Part shown: in pieces, positions 1 to 6,621 of the stretch
Layout of the letters: every line of letters begins with the position of its first letter
How positions within the stretch are numbered: the stretch's first letter is position 1
IMG/VR virus record: IMGVR_UViG_3300022562_001114
Span: 1 to 35,824 of that record
Source of the DNA: a virus
DNA: 35,824 bases
Direction: 5' to 3' (one strand)
Notes under the pieces: model-generated
What the model was told of the DNA's origin: nothing
What the model saw: the letters and a program-made list of their open reading frames with translations, nothing else
Databases searched by the model: none
Translations under genes and position numbers: made by a program

Positions 1-190
1 CATCGCCAGGAATGGCGCCCGGGTACTGACGAGCCATCTCCTGGTGCGCCCGCTCCTCAAACGCCAAGCGGACCTCAGGGAACGAGCACGCTTCCGGTGA
101 CGCGAGGACCTGCACGTAGCACTCGTCCTCACCGAGACGCCCGGATAGGACGTACCTCCGCAACAAGATGGGAGCAGCGTCCTCGCTCAC
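1..190 (-). CDS. Hypothetical protein, partial (cut by left window edge)
   Basis: Reads from a GTG at 190 leftward off the window with no stop, 63 codons visible. The GTG overlaps the stop of the upstream gene in a GTGA arrangement, with a GGAGG about 8 bases before it, which supports this start. The visible protein begins VSEDAAPILLRRYVLSG and has an acidic and aromatic mix without a motif I recognise. It is the most downstream visible member of a chain of very small minus-strand genes. Function unknown. Confidence 0.65.
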   Translation of the reverse strand, partial: MSEDAAPILLRRYVLSGRLGEDECYVQVLASPEACSFPEVRLAFEERAHQEMARQYPGAIPGD

Positions 191-306
191 TTCGCGTCCT
201 CCGTTCCGGGGAGCGGGCCGGCGTCCTGCTCGTCATGCATCTGACGGATGGTGTCCAGGATCTCCTCGACCGGCTGCGGCTCGTGGTCCGCCTTCCTCCA
301 GCCCAT
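187..306 (-). CDS. Small hypothetical protein, 39 aa
   Basis: ATG at 306, TGA overlapping the next start. The product starts MGWRKADHEPQPVEEILDTI and is acidic towards the C-terminus. A GGGAAG lies a few bases upstream, overlapping the end of the previous gene. Evidence that it is real is tight packing: 2 bases from the previous stop and a 4-base overlap with the next start. No recognisable domain; one short amphipathic helix (residues about 13-26) is plausible. Function unknown. Confidence 0.55.
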   Translation of the reverse strand: MGWRKADHEPQPVEEILDTIRQMHDEQDAGPLPGTEDAK

Positions 307-308
307 AA

Positions 309-401
309 CTACTTCCCGCCCTTCTGCGTCTCGTGCCGCTTCTGCTCGCTCTTCAGGTAGTCGCGGAGTTCGCGTTCCGCCTGGTCGCTGGTGTCGCCCA
401 T
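309..401 (-). CDS. Small hypothetical protein, 30 aa
   Basis: ATG at 401 preceded by GAGGAG inside the end of the previous gene. The protein is highly charged (begins MGDTSDQAERELRDYLKSEQ) and would form a single helix rich in Glu, Lys and Arg. It lies 2 bases after the preceding stop and 2 bases before the following start. Too short for a family call. Function unknown. Confidence 0.5.
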   Translation of the reverse strand: MGDTSDQAERELRDYLKSEQKRHETQKGGK

Positions 402-403
402 GG

Positions 404-526
404 TCAGTGCTCCTCGTGGCTGTCAGCAGGCTGAGTCGTGCCCGCGGATCCGTCGCTGTCGCCAGCGTCGTTGGTCATGTGATCGGAGTGGTTGTAGTTC
501 CGGTGGTCGTCGTGTTCACGCGCCAT
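404..526 (-). CDS. Small His/Asp-rich protein, 40 aa
   Basis: ATG at 526 overlaps the preceding TGA by one base (TGATG), and a strong AAGGAGGA lies about 8 bases upstream, so this start is well supported. The protein is unusually rich in His, Asp, Asn and Ser (starts MAREHDDHRNYNHSDHMTND) and nearly without hydrophobic residues, so it is probably disordered, possibly metal-binding. That function is a guess from composition only. Longer reading upstream in the same frame gives an Arg/Pro-rich shadow of the neighbouring gene and was discarded. Confidence 0.6.
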   Translation of the reverse strand: MAREHDDHRNYNHSDHMTNDAGDSDGSAGTTQPADSHEEH

Positions 527-666
527 CACGCGTCCTCCTTCTTGGGCGTTCCCGGGACCGGCTTGGGGTCCTGCTTGACCCAGCCGCCATGGGAGCCGCA
601 GTAGTCGGTCTCGTGACCCTTCAGCCGCGGGTCGCCTGGCGTCGGGCGGGGCTGCTTCAGCACCAT
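526..666 (-). CDS. Small hypothetical protein, 46 aa
   Basis: ATG at 666 overlaps the preceding stop by one base and its own TGA overlaps the next ATG by one base: translational coupling on both sides. The protein begins MVLKQPRPTPGDPRLKGHET, is rich in Pro, Lys and Gly, and contains a short DYCGSHGGW stretch. No family recognised. The tight couplings in the chain argue for a co-translated operon. Confidence 0.6.
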   Translation of the reverse strand: MVLKQPRPTPGDPRLKGHETDYCGSHGGWVKQDPKPVPGTPKKEDA

Positions 667-746
667 CAGACCGCACCCCCACACTCGGTGCAGCGCCACG
701 TGCCGTCAGCGTCCTGCCGGATCATCGGGTGGTCACAGGAGCTCAT
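666..746 (-). CDS. Zinc-knuckle mini-protein, 26 aa
   Basis: ATG at 746 overlaps the preceding stop in an ATGA arrangement; GGGGAG lies about 8 bases upstream. The product has a CxH pair near the N-terminus (CDH, residues 4-6) and a CxxC pair (CTEC, residues 19-22), a minimal four-ligand zinc-binding layout of the kind found in tiny actinophage proteins. The metal binding is inferred from the ligand pattern. It could bind nucleic acid or a host protein; nothing in the context decides. Confidence 0.6.
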   Translation of the reverse strand: MSSCDHPMIRQDADGTWRCTECGGAV

Positions 747-988
747 ACGGCGGTCTCCCCGTGGGCACGGTGTCGGCACTCTCGGACTGCTGCGGTGATG
801 CGGCGGACCTGCTCGCGGTTGATGCCGGTCGTCTTGACGATGTCGACCTGGAGGACGCCGGCTTCGAGGTCGGCGACGATCGCGTGGTCGCGTTCCTTGC
901 GGGCGGCGTGGAGGGCGGCTTCGACGTTGCGGAGGTTGGTGACGGCGATGATGAGTCGTTCGGATGGGGGTTGTCTCATACCACTCAT
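743..988 (-). CDS. Helix-turn-helix protein, 81 aa, first gene of the minus-strand cassette
   Basis: The protein has a helical N-terminal half and, at residues about 38-70, a segment (DLEAGVLQVDIVKTTGINRE) that fits a helix-turn-helix of the sigma-region-4 / Trp-repressor type: alternation of hydrophobic residues, TGI turn, then a basic recognition helix (REQVRRITAAVRE). It is the promoter-proximal gene of the minus-strand chain, so a regulatory role for this cassette or the divergent one is reasonable but inferred. Start at 988 is chosen over a methionine three codons later; neither has a clear ribosome binding site. Its stop overlaps the next gene in ATGA. Confidence 0.65.
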   Translation of the reverse strand: MSGMRQPPSERLIIAVTNLRNVEAALHAARKERDHAIVADLEAGVLQVDIVKTTGINREQVRRITAAVRECRHRAHGETAV

Positions 989-1032
989 GGTCGCATGCTG
1001 GGGGGTGCCGAGTCTAGTCGGCCGACCGATGG

Positions 1033-1062
1033 TTGACATGCATCCCGGAGGTGGCATACAGT
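1033..1062 (+). promoter_or_regulatory. Candidate sigma70-type promoter
   Basis: TTGACA at 1033-1038, 18 bases, TACAGT at 1057-1062. It sits in the divergent gap between the minus-strand cassette (start 988) and the plus-strand cassette (start 1096), giving a leader of roughly 25 bases that holds a GAAGGA ribosome binding site. The -35 matches consensus exactly; the -10 matches at the key T, A and T positions. Confidence 0.65.
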
Positions 1063-1095
1063 GGTCTCAACGGAACGCCACCGAAGGAACCCAAC

Positions 1096-1455
1096 ATGAT
1101 CCACGCCAACCGCACCCGCCGCGCCACCCTCAAGACCCGCGCCAACCAGAACCGCGCCACCCGCAAGGCCACCCGCGCCGTCAACACCGGCCGCCCCCAG
1201 ACCGCCCGCACCCACCTCACCGCCGCCGGCCTCACCGACACCACCGCCCGCCGCTACGCCCCCGCCTTCAGCCGCGGCCTCACCGCCGACGACGTCACCA
1301 CCACCCGCATCAAGCTCAAGGGCCGCGCCCGCAAGACCGTCCAGGCCAAGCTCTACACCCTCACCACTTTCACGGCCCGCCTCGCCACCTACCGCCCCAA
1401 GGACAAGACCGCCGCCGCCCTCTTCGCCCGCGCCGCCCACACCCTCGCCGCCTAG
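1096..1455 (+). CDS. Very basic hypothetical protein, 119 aa
   Basis: ATG at 1096 follows GAAGGAA by about 9 bases and lies just after the candidate promoter. The first 60 residues are full of Arg, Lys, Thr, Asn and Ala (starts MIHANRTRRATLKTRANQNR); the second half has a short helical domain ending in ARAAHTLAA. The charge suggests nucleic-acid binding, but no fold is recognised. Almost every codon ends in C, more extreme than in the structural genes, which is compatible with strong expression. First gene of a five-gene plus-strand operon. Upstream extension of the frame to 1033 would run through the promoter and was rejected. Confidence 0.7.
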   Translation: MIHANRTRRATLKTRANQNRATRKATRAVNTGRPQTARTHLTAAGLTDTTARRYAPAFSRGLTADDVTTTRIKLKGRARKTVQAKLYTLTTFTARLATYRPKDKTAAALFARAAHTLAA

Positions 1456-1463
1456 GAGAAGCC

Positions 1464-1643
1464 ATGGCCCGCATGATCGGACGTACCTGCCCCACCGGCC
1501 CCGGCGGACGCGACTGCAACTGCTGCGGCCAGCCCCCCGGCCACGACCGCAAGACCTACCGACGCCGCGCCAAGCGCTCCGAGCGCCAGCAGTGGAAGCG
1601 CACCACCAACACCTACATCGTCACCGTCTACCCCAACGCCTAA
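1464..1643 (+). CDS. Small Cys-rich basic protein, 59 aa
   Basis: ATG at 1464 with AGGAG overlapping the previous stop codon. Cysteines cluster at residues 9 and 18-21 (TCP and CNCCGQP), a possible metal site, followed by a strongly basic stretch (KTYRRRAKRSERQQWKR) and a short beta-like tail. Could be a nucleic-acid-binding protein; not recognised. A much longer reading of this frame from 729 gives Pro/His/Arg low-complexity sequence antisense to or shadowing other genes and was discarded. Confidence 0.65.
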   Translation: MARMIGRTCPTGPGGRDCNCCGQPPGHDRKTYRRRAKRSERQQWKRTTNTYIVTVYPNA

Positions 1644-1652
1644 GGAGCCACC

Positions 1653-1859
1653 ATGACCTTCAACATGGACCAGCGCGTCCGCACCACCGTCAACGTCGAA
1701 AGCATGTGGCCCAACGGCCAGGACGTCCCCGCCGGCTCTCTCGGCACCGTCGTCGCACTGCCCGTCGGTCTCGAATCCACCACCTACGGCATCCTCATCG
1801 ACACCGACCGCGACCAGATGCCCATGACCTACGACGCCAACGAGATCACCCCCGCCTAG
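1653..1859 (+). CDS. Small beta-rich protein, 68 aa, paralogue of the gene at 2310
   Basis: ATG at 1653 with AAGGAG about 6 bases upstream. The protein reads as a compact SH3-like barrel: QRVRTTVNV near residue 7, PAGSLGTVVAL in the middle, TYGILIDTDRDQMP later, and NEITPA at the end. The same order (QRVTIT, PAGTPGTITA, TYGVVLDTDPKHLP, EDITPA) recurs in the gene at 2310, so the two are duplicates separated by one gene. This layout resembles small barrels that read nucleic acid or bind proteins, but function is unknown. Confidence 0.75.
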   Translation: MTFNMDQRVRTTVNVESMWPNGQDVPAGSLGTVVALPVGLESTTYGILIDTDRDQMPMTYDANEITPA

Positions 1860-1867
1860 GAGCAGCC

Positions 1868-2299
1868 ATGACCATCCGGCCTCCGGCACCCCACCCCTGC
1901 GCATCCTGTCCCTACCGGCGCGACGTCACCTCCGGTATCTGGGACGCCAGTGAGTACGCCAAGCTGCCGGCCTATGACCTGCCGACCTACGCCCAACCAC
2001 CGCGCCTGTTCCTGTGTCACCAACACGACCGCGACGACGACCGCACGCGGGTGTGCGCGGGCTGGTCTGGATGCCACGACGGAGACCACCTGCTTGCGCT
2101 GCGCGTAGCGGTGTCGTCGAGGCATATCACGGTGGAGACAGCCAACAGCATCCGCGAGTACGTTTCGCCATCCCCGCTGTTCGCCTCCGGCGCCGAGGCT
2201 GCCGAGCACGGGATACGGGAGATCTGTGCCCCGTCCCCGAACGCCCACGCGGCTATCAGCAAGATCACACGCAACCGCAGCGACATCACTCCCAACTAA
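1868..2299 (+). CDS. DUF6283-like Cys/His protein, 143 aa
   Basis: ATG at 1868 with AGGAG overlapping the previous stop. The N-terminus PCASCPYRRDVTSGIWDASE and later conserved LFLCHQ and RVCAGW/CHDGDH segments match my memory of actinophage proteins in the DUF6283 family (name given with moderate confidence). Visible possible metal ligands: C12, C15, then CHQH near residue 57 and C/H at about 67-74. The role is not known. It lies between the two paralogous barrel genes. The C-terminal third is helical and less conserved looking. Confidence 0.7.
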   Translation: MTIRPPAPHPCASCPYRRDVTSGIWDASEYAKLPAYDLPTYAQPPRLFLCHQHDRDDDRTRVCAGWSGCHDGDHLLALRVAVSSRHITVETANSIREYVSPSPLFASGAEAAEHGIREICAPSPNAHAAISKITRNRSDITPN

Positions 2300-2309
2300 G
2301 GAGCTCACC

Positions 2310-2519
2310 ATGACCTACCACCCCGGCCAGCGCGTCACCATCACCCGCGACATCAGCTTCCCTGAAGACGGCTACTCCGCCCCCGCGGGCACCCCCGGCA
2401 CGATCACCGCCCACAACACCTACCCGGCCGAGAGCGCGGGCACCTACGGCGTCGTCCTCGACACCGACCCCAAGCACCTCCCCACCCTCTGCTGGCCCGA
2501 AGACATCACCCCTGCCTGA
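2310..2519 (+). CDS. Small beta-rich protein, 69 aa, paralogue of the gene at 1653
   Basis: ATG at 2310 with AAGGAG about 7 bases upstream, overlapping the preceding stop. Residue order and spacing follow the 68-residue protein encoded at 1653 (QRVTIT near residue 8, PAGTPGTITA, TYGVVLDTD, EDITPA at the C-terminus), so this is a duplicated SH3-like small barrel. Last gene of the cassette, followed directly by a GC-rich hairpin. Function unknown. Confidence 0.75.
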   Translation: MTYHPGQRVTITRDISFPEDGYSAPAGTPGTITAHNTYPAESAGTYGVVLDTDPKHLPTLCWPEDITPA

Positions 2520-2542
2520 CGCCTCAGCCTTCCCGCAGCCCC

Positions 2543-2564
2543 GCCCCGGACACCGGAGCGGGGC
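2543..2564 (+). terminator. Hairpin, probable terminator
   Basis: GCCCCG at 2543-2548 pairs with CGGGGC at 2559-2564 across a 10-base loop, 24 bases after the stop at 2519. There is no T-run, which is common in high-GC actinobacterial terminators. It would separate the small-gene cassette from the packaging genes. Confidence 0.5.
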
Positions 2565-2579
2565 GCACCCATGTCCCGG

Positions 2580-2585
2580 CACAAT
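2580..2585 (+). promoter_or_regulatory. -10-like element of a possible leaderless promoter
   Basis: CACAAT at 2580-2585 lies 6 bases before the ATG at 2592, with no Shine-Dalgarno sequence between. The same spacing recurs at 20796, 26368, 30638 and 35669. No good -35 is seen, so this one is weaker. Confidence 0.35.
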
Positions 2586-2591
2586 CGGATC

Positions 2592-3143
2592 ATGCCCACC
2601 TACCCGCCACGCTGCCCCGCCACCAACCTCAACGGCCGGCCCTGCTCCCAACCCGCCGGCTCCCGCACCAACCACCGCGGATACGGCCACTGCGCATGGC
2701 ACAAAGGCGCACAGAAGAACATCGAGGAGACATGGGCCATGGCACAAGAACTCGCAGCCGAGAAGGGCATCACCCCGCAGGAAGTCCTACTCGACCTCGT
2801 CCGCGCCGCCGCACGCCGCGCCGCCTGGACAGAGACCATCGTCATCGACGGCATGCGCTCCCACATCGAGGCCGGTGGCGACCCCATGAAGCCACCCACC
2901 TCCCTCGACCGCTGGCTGAAGCAATCCCGCGAAGAACGAGCACTCGCAGCCAAGACCGCCAAGACCGCCGTAGACGCCGGCGTCATGGCAGCACTCGAAC
3001 GCCGCCTCGACATTGAGGGCGAGCTCGTCGCCACCGTCATCGGCGGAGTCCTCGACTCCCTCGGCCTCGACCAGGATCAGCGACTTACCGCGATGACGAC
3101 AGCACAGAAACTCCTACTCGAAGCGGGCGGCACGCCAGAATGA
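2592..3143 (+). CDS. Probable terminase small subunit with N-terminal zinc finger
   Basis: The 183-residue protein begins with a Cys/His cluster (RCPATNLNGRPC, then a Cys and His about 20 residues on), a zinc-finger layout I associate with small terminase subunits of actinophages, followed by a helical domain with a coiled-coil-like stretch (EERALAAKTAKTAVDAGVMA). Small terminases recognise the packaging site and stimulate the large ATPase. The call rests on this layout and position at the head of the packaging genes. Start: ATG 2592 is preferred because of the -10-like element; an ATG at 2571 would add 7 residues and also lacks a good ribosome binding site. Its end overlaps the next gene in ATGA. 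Confidence 0.65.
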   Translation: MPTYPPRCPATNLNGRPCSQPAGSRTNHRGYGHCAWHKGAQKNIEETWAMAQELAAEKGITPQEVLLDLVRAAARRAAWTETIVIDGMRSHIEAGGDPMKPPTSLDRWLKQSREERALAAKTAKTAVDAGVMAALERRLDIEGELVATVIGGVLDSLGLDQDQRLTAMTTAQKLLLEAGGTPE

Positions 3144-3832
3144 GCCACATGACCACCCCCAGCCCCTACCGCGTGGCTGTGATCCCCACACGCGACCGGC
3201 ATGCCATGCTCCACGACTGCATTCGGTCCGTCGTGAAACAGGTCGACCACGTCATCATCGTCGACAACCAGTCCGAGCCGCCGATCCTCAACGAGGACCT
3301 GCCGTGGGGCTGCTCCGTCGTCACCGCACCGATGGACCCCCCGAACATCAGCGCACTGTGGAACATCGGCTTGCAGCTGGCCGACGCGCTCGCCCTGCAG
3401 AACTTCGCCCCGCACTGGGACATCGCTGTCCTCAACTCCGACGTGATCGTCCCCGACGGGTGGGTCAACACGCTGTCGACCGCGATGCGGTCCACCACCG
3501 CGGTGCTCGCCTACCCCGACCAGTGCGGCGGGAAGGCACAGATCCTCCATACCCAGGCTGGCCCCATCGACCTGCGGCAAAGGATCACCGGCTACGCGTA
3601 CATGCTCCGCGGCGAGACCGGCCTCCGCCTCGACGAGACCATGGCCTGGTGGTTCGGAGACGACGACATCGACTGGGAAGCCCGCCAGCGAGGCGGCGCG
3701 CTCCTCGTCCCCGGCATCCCCGTCGAGCACCGCGAACCCAACGTGTCCACCAACGCCCGCCCCGAACTCGCCGAACAAACCGGCCGAGACCGAGCCACCT
3801 TCCAACGCAAGTGGGGACGCACCCCATGGTGA
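3140..3832 (+). CDS. Glycosyltransferase, GT2-like (GT-A fold)
   Basis: 230 residues. The N-terminus VAVIPTRDRHAMLHDCIRSV with VIIVDNQSEPP is the standard nucleotide-sugar-binding start of GT2 enzymes; WDIAVLNSDVIVPDGW (about 93-108) carries the NSD version of the metal-binding DxD; WWFGDDDIDW (about 165-175) is the acceptor-side/catalytic acidic motif typical of rhamnosyltransferase-like GT2 proteins. Expected to transfer a sugar from a nucleotide donor in the cytoplasm; donor and acceptor unknown. Start overlaps the previous stop by 4 bases. First gene of the sugar block between the two terminase genes. Confidence 0.85.
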   Translation: MSHMTTPSPYRVAVIPTRDRHAMLHDCIRSVVKQVDHVIIVDNQSEPPILNEDLPWGCSVVTAPMDPPNISALWNIGLQLADALALQNFAPHWDIAVLNSDVIVPDGWVNTLSTAMRSTTAVLAYPDQCGGKAQILHTQAGPIDLRQRITGYAYMLRGETGLRLDETMAWWFGDDDIDWEARQRGGALLVPGIPVEHREPNVSTNARPELAEQTGRDRATFQRKWGRTPW

Positions 3833-3840
3833 GGAGCAGC

Positions 3841-4656
3841 ATGAGAATCGCAATCACTGGTGGCTTCGGCTTCCTCGGCCACGCAGCGATGCACGCCGGC
3901 CAGAACGAAGGACACGACGTGTTCTCCTTCGACCGGGCCCACGGCAACGACGTCCTCGGCGACCTCACCGCCCTGGAAGGCGCAGACGCGGTCATCCACC
4001 TCGCCGGCATGCTCGGCACCAGCGAGCTGTTCGACACCCCCGAAGCAGCCGTACACGCCAACGTCATCGGCACCCTGAGGATCCTGCAGTGGTGCCGGGC
4101 CAACAACGCCGCCTACGTCGGCATCACCATGCCCCCCGTCTTCCCGTCGGTGTACACCGCGACGAAGGTGTGCGCCGACCGCCTCGCCACCGCATGGCAC
4201 CACGCCTACGGCGTCCGCGTCTCCCACGTCCGCGCGTTCAACGCCTACGGCCCCGGACAGAAATGGGGCCCCGGCCACCCACAGAAGATCCTCCCCACGT
4301 TCGCTCGCGCCGCATGGGAGAACCGCCCCCTCCCCATCTGGGGCGACGGATCCCAGACGATGGACCTCGTCCACGCCGACGACGTCGGCCGCATGCTCAT
4401 CGAGGCCACCAAGCACGGCGACGACGTCACCTTCGACGCCGGCACCGGCACCGCCATCACCGTCAACGACTTCGCCAAGTACGTCCTCGGACTGACGAAC
4501 TCCACGGGCGGCGTCGAACGCATGCCGATGCGCCCGGGAGAGAAGCCCACACAGATCGTCGCGCAGGGCGAAGGCTGGGACCGCCTCGACTGGAAGCCCG
4601 AACACCACTGGGGCCGGATCGCCGAAGCCATCGAGTGGTACCGCAACCCCTCATGA
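3841..4656 (+). CDS. NAD-dependent nucleotide-sugar epimerase/dehydratase (extended SDR)
   Basis: 271 residues. ITGGFGFLG at the N-terminus is the GxxGxxG NAD-binding loop; AVIHLAGM is the usual second Rossmann signature; VYTATK holds the YxxxK catalytic pair; RAFNAYGPGQ and the later DLVHADDVGRM are typical substrate-side and late motifs of the GalE/RmlB-type extended SDR family. The stretch between the catalytic Ser/Thr position and the Tyr is short (about 10 residues rather than about 25), so it belongs to a compact subclass. It probably makes or interconverts the sugar used by the adjacent transferases. ATG 3841 has GAGGAG 8 bases upstream. Confidence 0.85.
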   Translation: MRIAITGGFGFLGHAAMHAGQNEGHDVFSFDRAHGNDVLGDLTALEGADAVIHLAGMLGTSELFDTPEAAVHANVIGTLRILQWCRANNAAYVGITMPPVFPSVYTATKVCADRLATAWHHAYGVRVSHVRAFNAYGPGQKWGPGHPQKILPTFARAAWENRPLPIWGDGSQTMDLVHADDVGRMLIEATKHGDDVTFDAGTGTAITVNDFAKYVLGLTNSTGGVERMPMRPGEKPTQIVAQGEGWDRLDWKPEHHWGRIAEAIEWYRNPS

Positions 4657-5321
4657 CCCGCATCACAATCCTGTCCGCGTGCTATGACCGGTACGACACC
4701 ATCAAGCCGGTCATGCCGCAGCACGGCGCCGACGTCGACTGGATCCTCATCCACGACGACATGCACCTAGACGAGGCTGACGCCCCCGGCTGGCGCCTCG
4801 TCTACGAGCCGCGCCCCGGTGTCCACCCCAACCGCGCTGCCAAGCACCCCAAGTACGAGCCGTGGAACTACACCGACACCGACCTGTCCATCTGGGTCGA
4901 CGCCTCATTCCGCGTCGTTTCCCCATACTTCGCCGTCCAAGCCACGGAACAACTGACCGACGAGCAGCCCATCGCCCAGTTCGTCCACCCGTGGCGCACC
5001 TGCATCTACACCGAAGCCACCGCGTCGGCGCCGATCCCGAAGTACGCCAGCGAACCGGTACTGGAACAGGCTGCTGCGTACCGCAAGCACGGCCACCCCG
5101 AGGACTGGGGACTCTGGGCAACCGGCGTCATCGCCCGTCGGCACACCGAACCCGTCCGCAAGATGGGCTCGTTCTGGCTCGTCGAAACCTACCGCTGGTC
5201 GTACCAAGACCAGATCTCCCACCCCTACGCCCTGCGCGAGCACCAGCTCCGCCCGCAGGCACTCCCCGGCATGCACCTGGCGAACAGCTGGCTGCAGTAC
5301 GAAGGAAGCGAACGACACTGA
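4653..5321 (+). CDS. DUF616-like glycosyltransferase
   Basis: 222 residues, start overlapping the previous stop in ATGA. ILSACYDRYDTIKPV, DWILIHDD, then a PNRAAKHPKYEPWNY segment and LSIWVDASFRV are the ordered motifs I associate with the DUF616 (TOD1/MUCI70-like) glycosyltransferases: an N-terminal nucleotide-sugar fold, a conserved R-x-K-H-P region and a W-x-D in place of DxD. Family placement is from memory; donor and acceptor unknown. Its position between an epimerase and a methyltransferase suggests a shared glycan product. Confidence 0.7.
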   Translation: MTRITILSACYDRYDTIKPVMPQHGADVDWILIHDDMHLDEADAPGWRLVYEPRPGVHPNRAAKHPKYEPWNYTDTDLSIWVDASFRVVSPYFAVQATEQLTDEQPIAQFVHPWRTCIYTEATASAPIPKYASEPVLEQAAAYRKHGHPEDWGLWATGVIARRHTEPVRKMGSFWLVETYRWSYQDQISHPYALREHQLRPQALPGMHLANSWLQYEGSERH

Positions 5322-5761
5322 TGACCAGCCTCGAAATCGGCGGTGGCCACCTCACCCAGCCCGGGTGGATCAACATCGACCCCACCCACGGCATCGGCGA
5401 ATGGAAGCGCCCCGCCCAGGCAACCCCCTGGCCTACGCCAACCGACAGCATCGACGCCATCCGCGCATCCCACGTCATGGAGCACATCCCCGCAGGACAG
5501 CCCCGCATCGACGTCATGAACGAGGCGCACCGCGTCCTCAAGCCCGGCGGCATCTTCGAGATCCGCGTGCCCAACGCCCTGTCCGGAACCTGGCACGCCT
5601 TCGCCGACCCGACACACGTCAGCTTCTGGTGCCTCGCCTCGTTCCACTACTTCGACGGCTCCTTCGCCGCCAACGCCGACTACGGCATTCGGTACTGGAC
5701 CACCCTGGAACTCCTCATCCAGGGCGACAACGAGATCCTCTGGAAGGGAACTCCGCGATGA
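5321..5761 (+). CDS. SAM-dependent methyltransferase (class I, type-11-like)
   Basis: 146 residues, ATG overlapping the previous TGA by one base. LEIGGGHLTQPGWINIDPTH is motif I plus the acidic end of beta-2; IRASHVMEHIP is the motif with His commonly seen in sugar- and lipid-modifying members; HRVLKPGGIFEIRVPN is motif III. The C-terminal part is shorter than usual but the Rossmann core is complete. It may methylate a sugar or nucleotide-sugar made by this block; the substrate is inferred only from context. Confidence 0.8.
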   Translation: MTSLEIGGGHLTQPGWINIDPTHGIGEWKRPAQATPWPTPTDSIDAIRASHVMEHIPAGQPRIDVMNEAHRVLKPGGIFEIRVPNALSGTWHAFADPTHVSFWCLASFHYFDGSFAANADYGIRYWTTLELLIQGDNEILWKGTPR

Positions 5762-6015
5762 GCAGACCTGGTTATGGCGAAGAGCCACTGATCCATTCGG
5801 CGATCACTGACGTGCTCCCCGAAGACCATCCGCTAGCGCACGAGAACACCGGCTGTGATAAGCCGGGATGCTCAGAGCTGCTGCATTACTGCATCAACGA
5901 GAACATGCAGACCTGGGTGGAAGCTCACAACGGCAACTACTGCCTTCCCTGTTTCGCTGCACTGGATGACGCGGAAGGAATCATCGGATGGTCGGGGTCA
6001 CGAGACCAGGCGTGA
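5758..6015 (+). CDS. Small Cys-rich protein, 85 aa
   Basis: ATG 5758 overlaps the previous stop (ATGA). Visible possible zinc ligands: CDKPGCSELLHYC (residues about 33-45) and CLPCF (about 62-66), an actinophage-style small zinc-binding layout. No catalytic motif. It sits between a methyltransferase and a glycosyltransferase gene, with overlaps on both sides, so it is co-expressed with the sugar block. Its last 28 bases overlap the next gene. Function unknown. Confidence 0.7.
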   Translation: MSRPGYGEEPLIHSAITDVLPEDHPLAHENTGCDKPGCSELLHYCINENMQTWVEAHNGNYCLPCFAALDDAEGIIGWSGSRDQA

Positions 6016-6611
6016 CCGTGGTGACGCCCTTCCATGAGGCACGCCGCCGCAACGGCATGCTCGACCGGGCCGTCGCTTCCGTCCGCGCCCAGACCGTGCC
6101 CGTCGAGCACATCCTCGCCGAGGACGTGCACCGCATGGGCGCAGCCATCACCCGGCATCACGGGCTGCACCTCGTCGAGACGGAGTGGACAGCGTTCCTC
6201 GACTCCGACGACGAGATGGACCCCGACCACATCGAGCAGCTCCTCGCCTGCGCGAAGGACACCGGCGCCGACTACGTCTACCCGTGGTTCCGCGTCGTCG
6301 GCGGCACCGACCCATTTCCCATGTTCTTCGGACGGCCCTTCGACCCCGACTGCCCGAACAGCACGACGATCACCATCCTGGTGCGCACGGGCATCGCGAA
6401 GCAGGTCGGGTTCTACCGCGACCCCACCACACAGGTAAGCGGAGAGGACTACGCGTTCACCCTCGGCTGCATCAAGCTCGGCGCGCAGATCGTGCACCAC
6501 CCGGCACGAACCTGGACCTGGCACCACCACGGACACAACTCCGCCGGCCGACCAGACTGGGGCGACGCCGCAATAGGAACGACCGGAAGGAACCACCGTC
6601 GTCACCGATGA
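5988..6611 (+). CDS. Glycosyltransferase, GT2 family
   Basis: 207 residues. VTVVTPFHEARRRNGMLDRA is a GT2 N-terminus, WTAFLDSDDEMDPDHI holds the DxD metal/nucleotide-binding motif (D72-D75), and SGEDYAFTLGC gives the later acidic ED motif. Length is short but the GT-A core is complete. ATG 5988 follows GGAAGGAA by a good distance; a GTG at 6012 (GTGA overlap with the previous stop) is the alternative start and would only trim 8 residues. Last gene of the sugar block, ending 10 bases before the large terminase. Confidence 0.85.
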   Translation: MVGVTRPGVTVVTPFHEARRRNGMLDRAVASVRAQTVPVEHILAEDVHRMGAAITRHHGLHLVETEWTAFLDSDDEMDPDHIEQLLACAKDTGADYVYPWFRVVGGTDPFPMFFGRPFDPDCPNSTTITILVRTGIAKQVGFYRDPTTQVSGEDYAFTLGCIKLGAQIVHHPARTWTWHHHGHNSAGRPDWGDAAIGTTGRNHRRHR

Positions 6612-6621
6612 CAATCGGAAG

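Noticed and set aside
3304-5321. Long plus-strand readings before the epimerase and before the DUF616-like gene
   Set aside because: The upstream parts are Arg/Pro/His shadows of the preceding sugar genes; the real starts have overlaps or ribosome binding sites.
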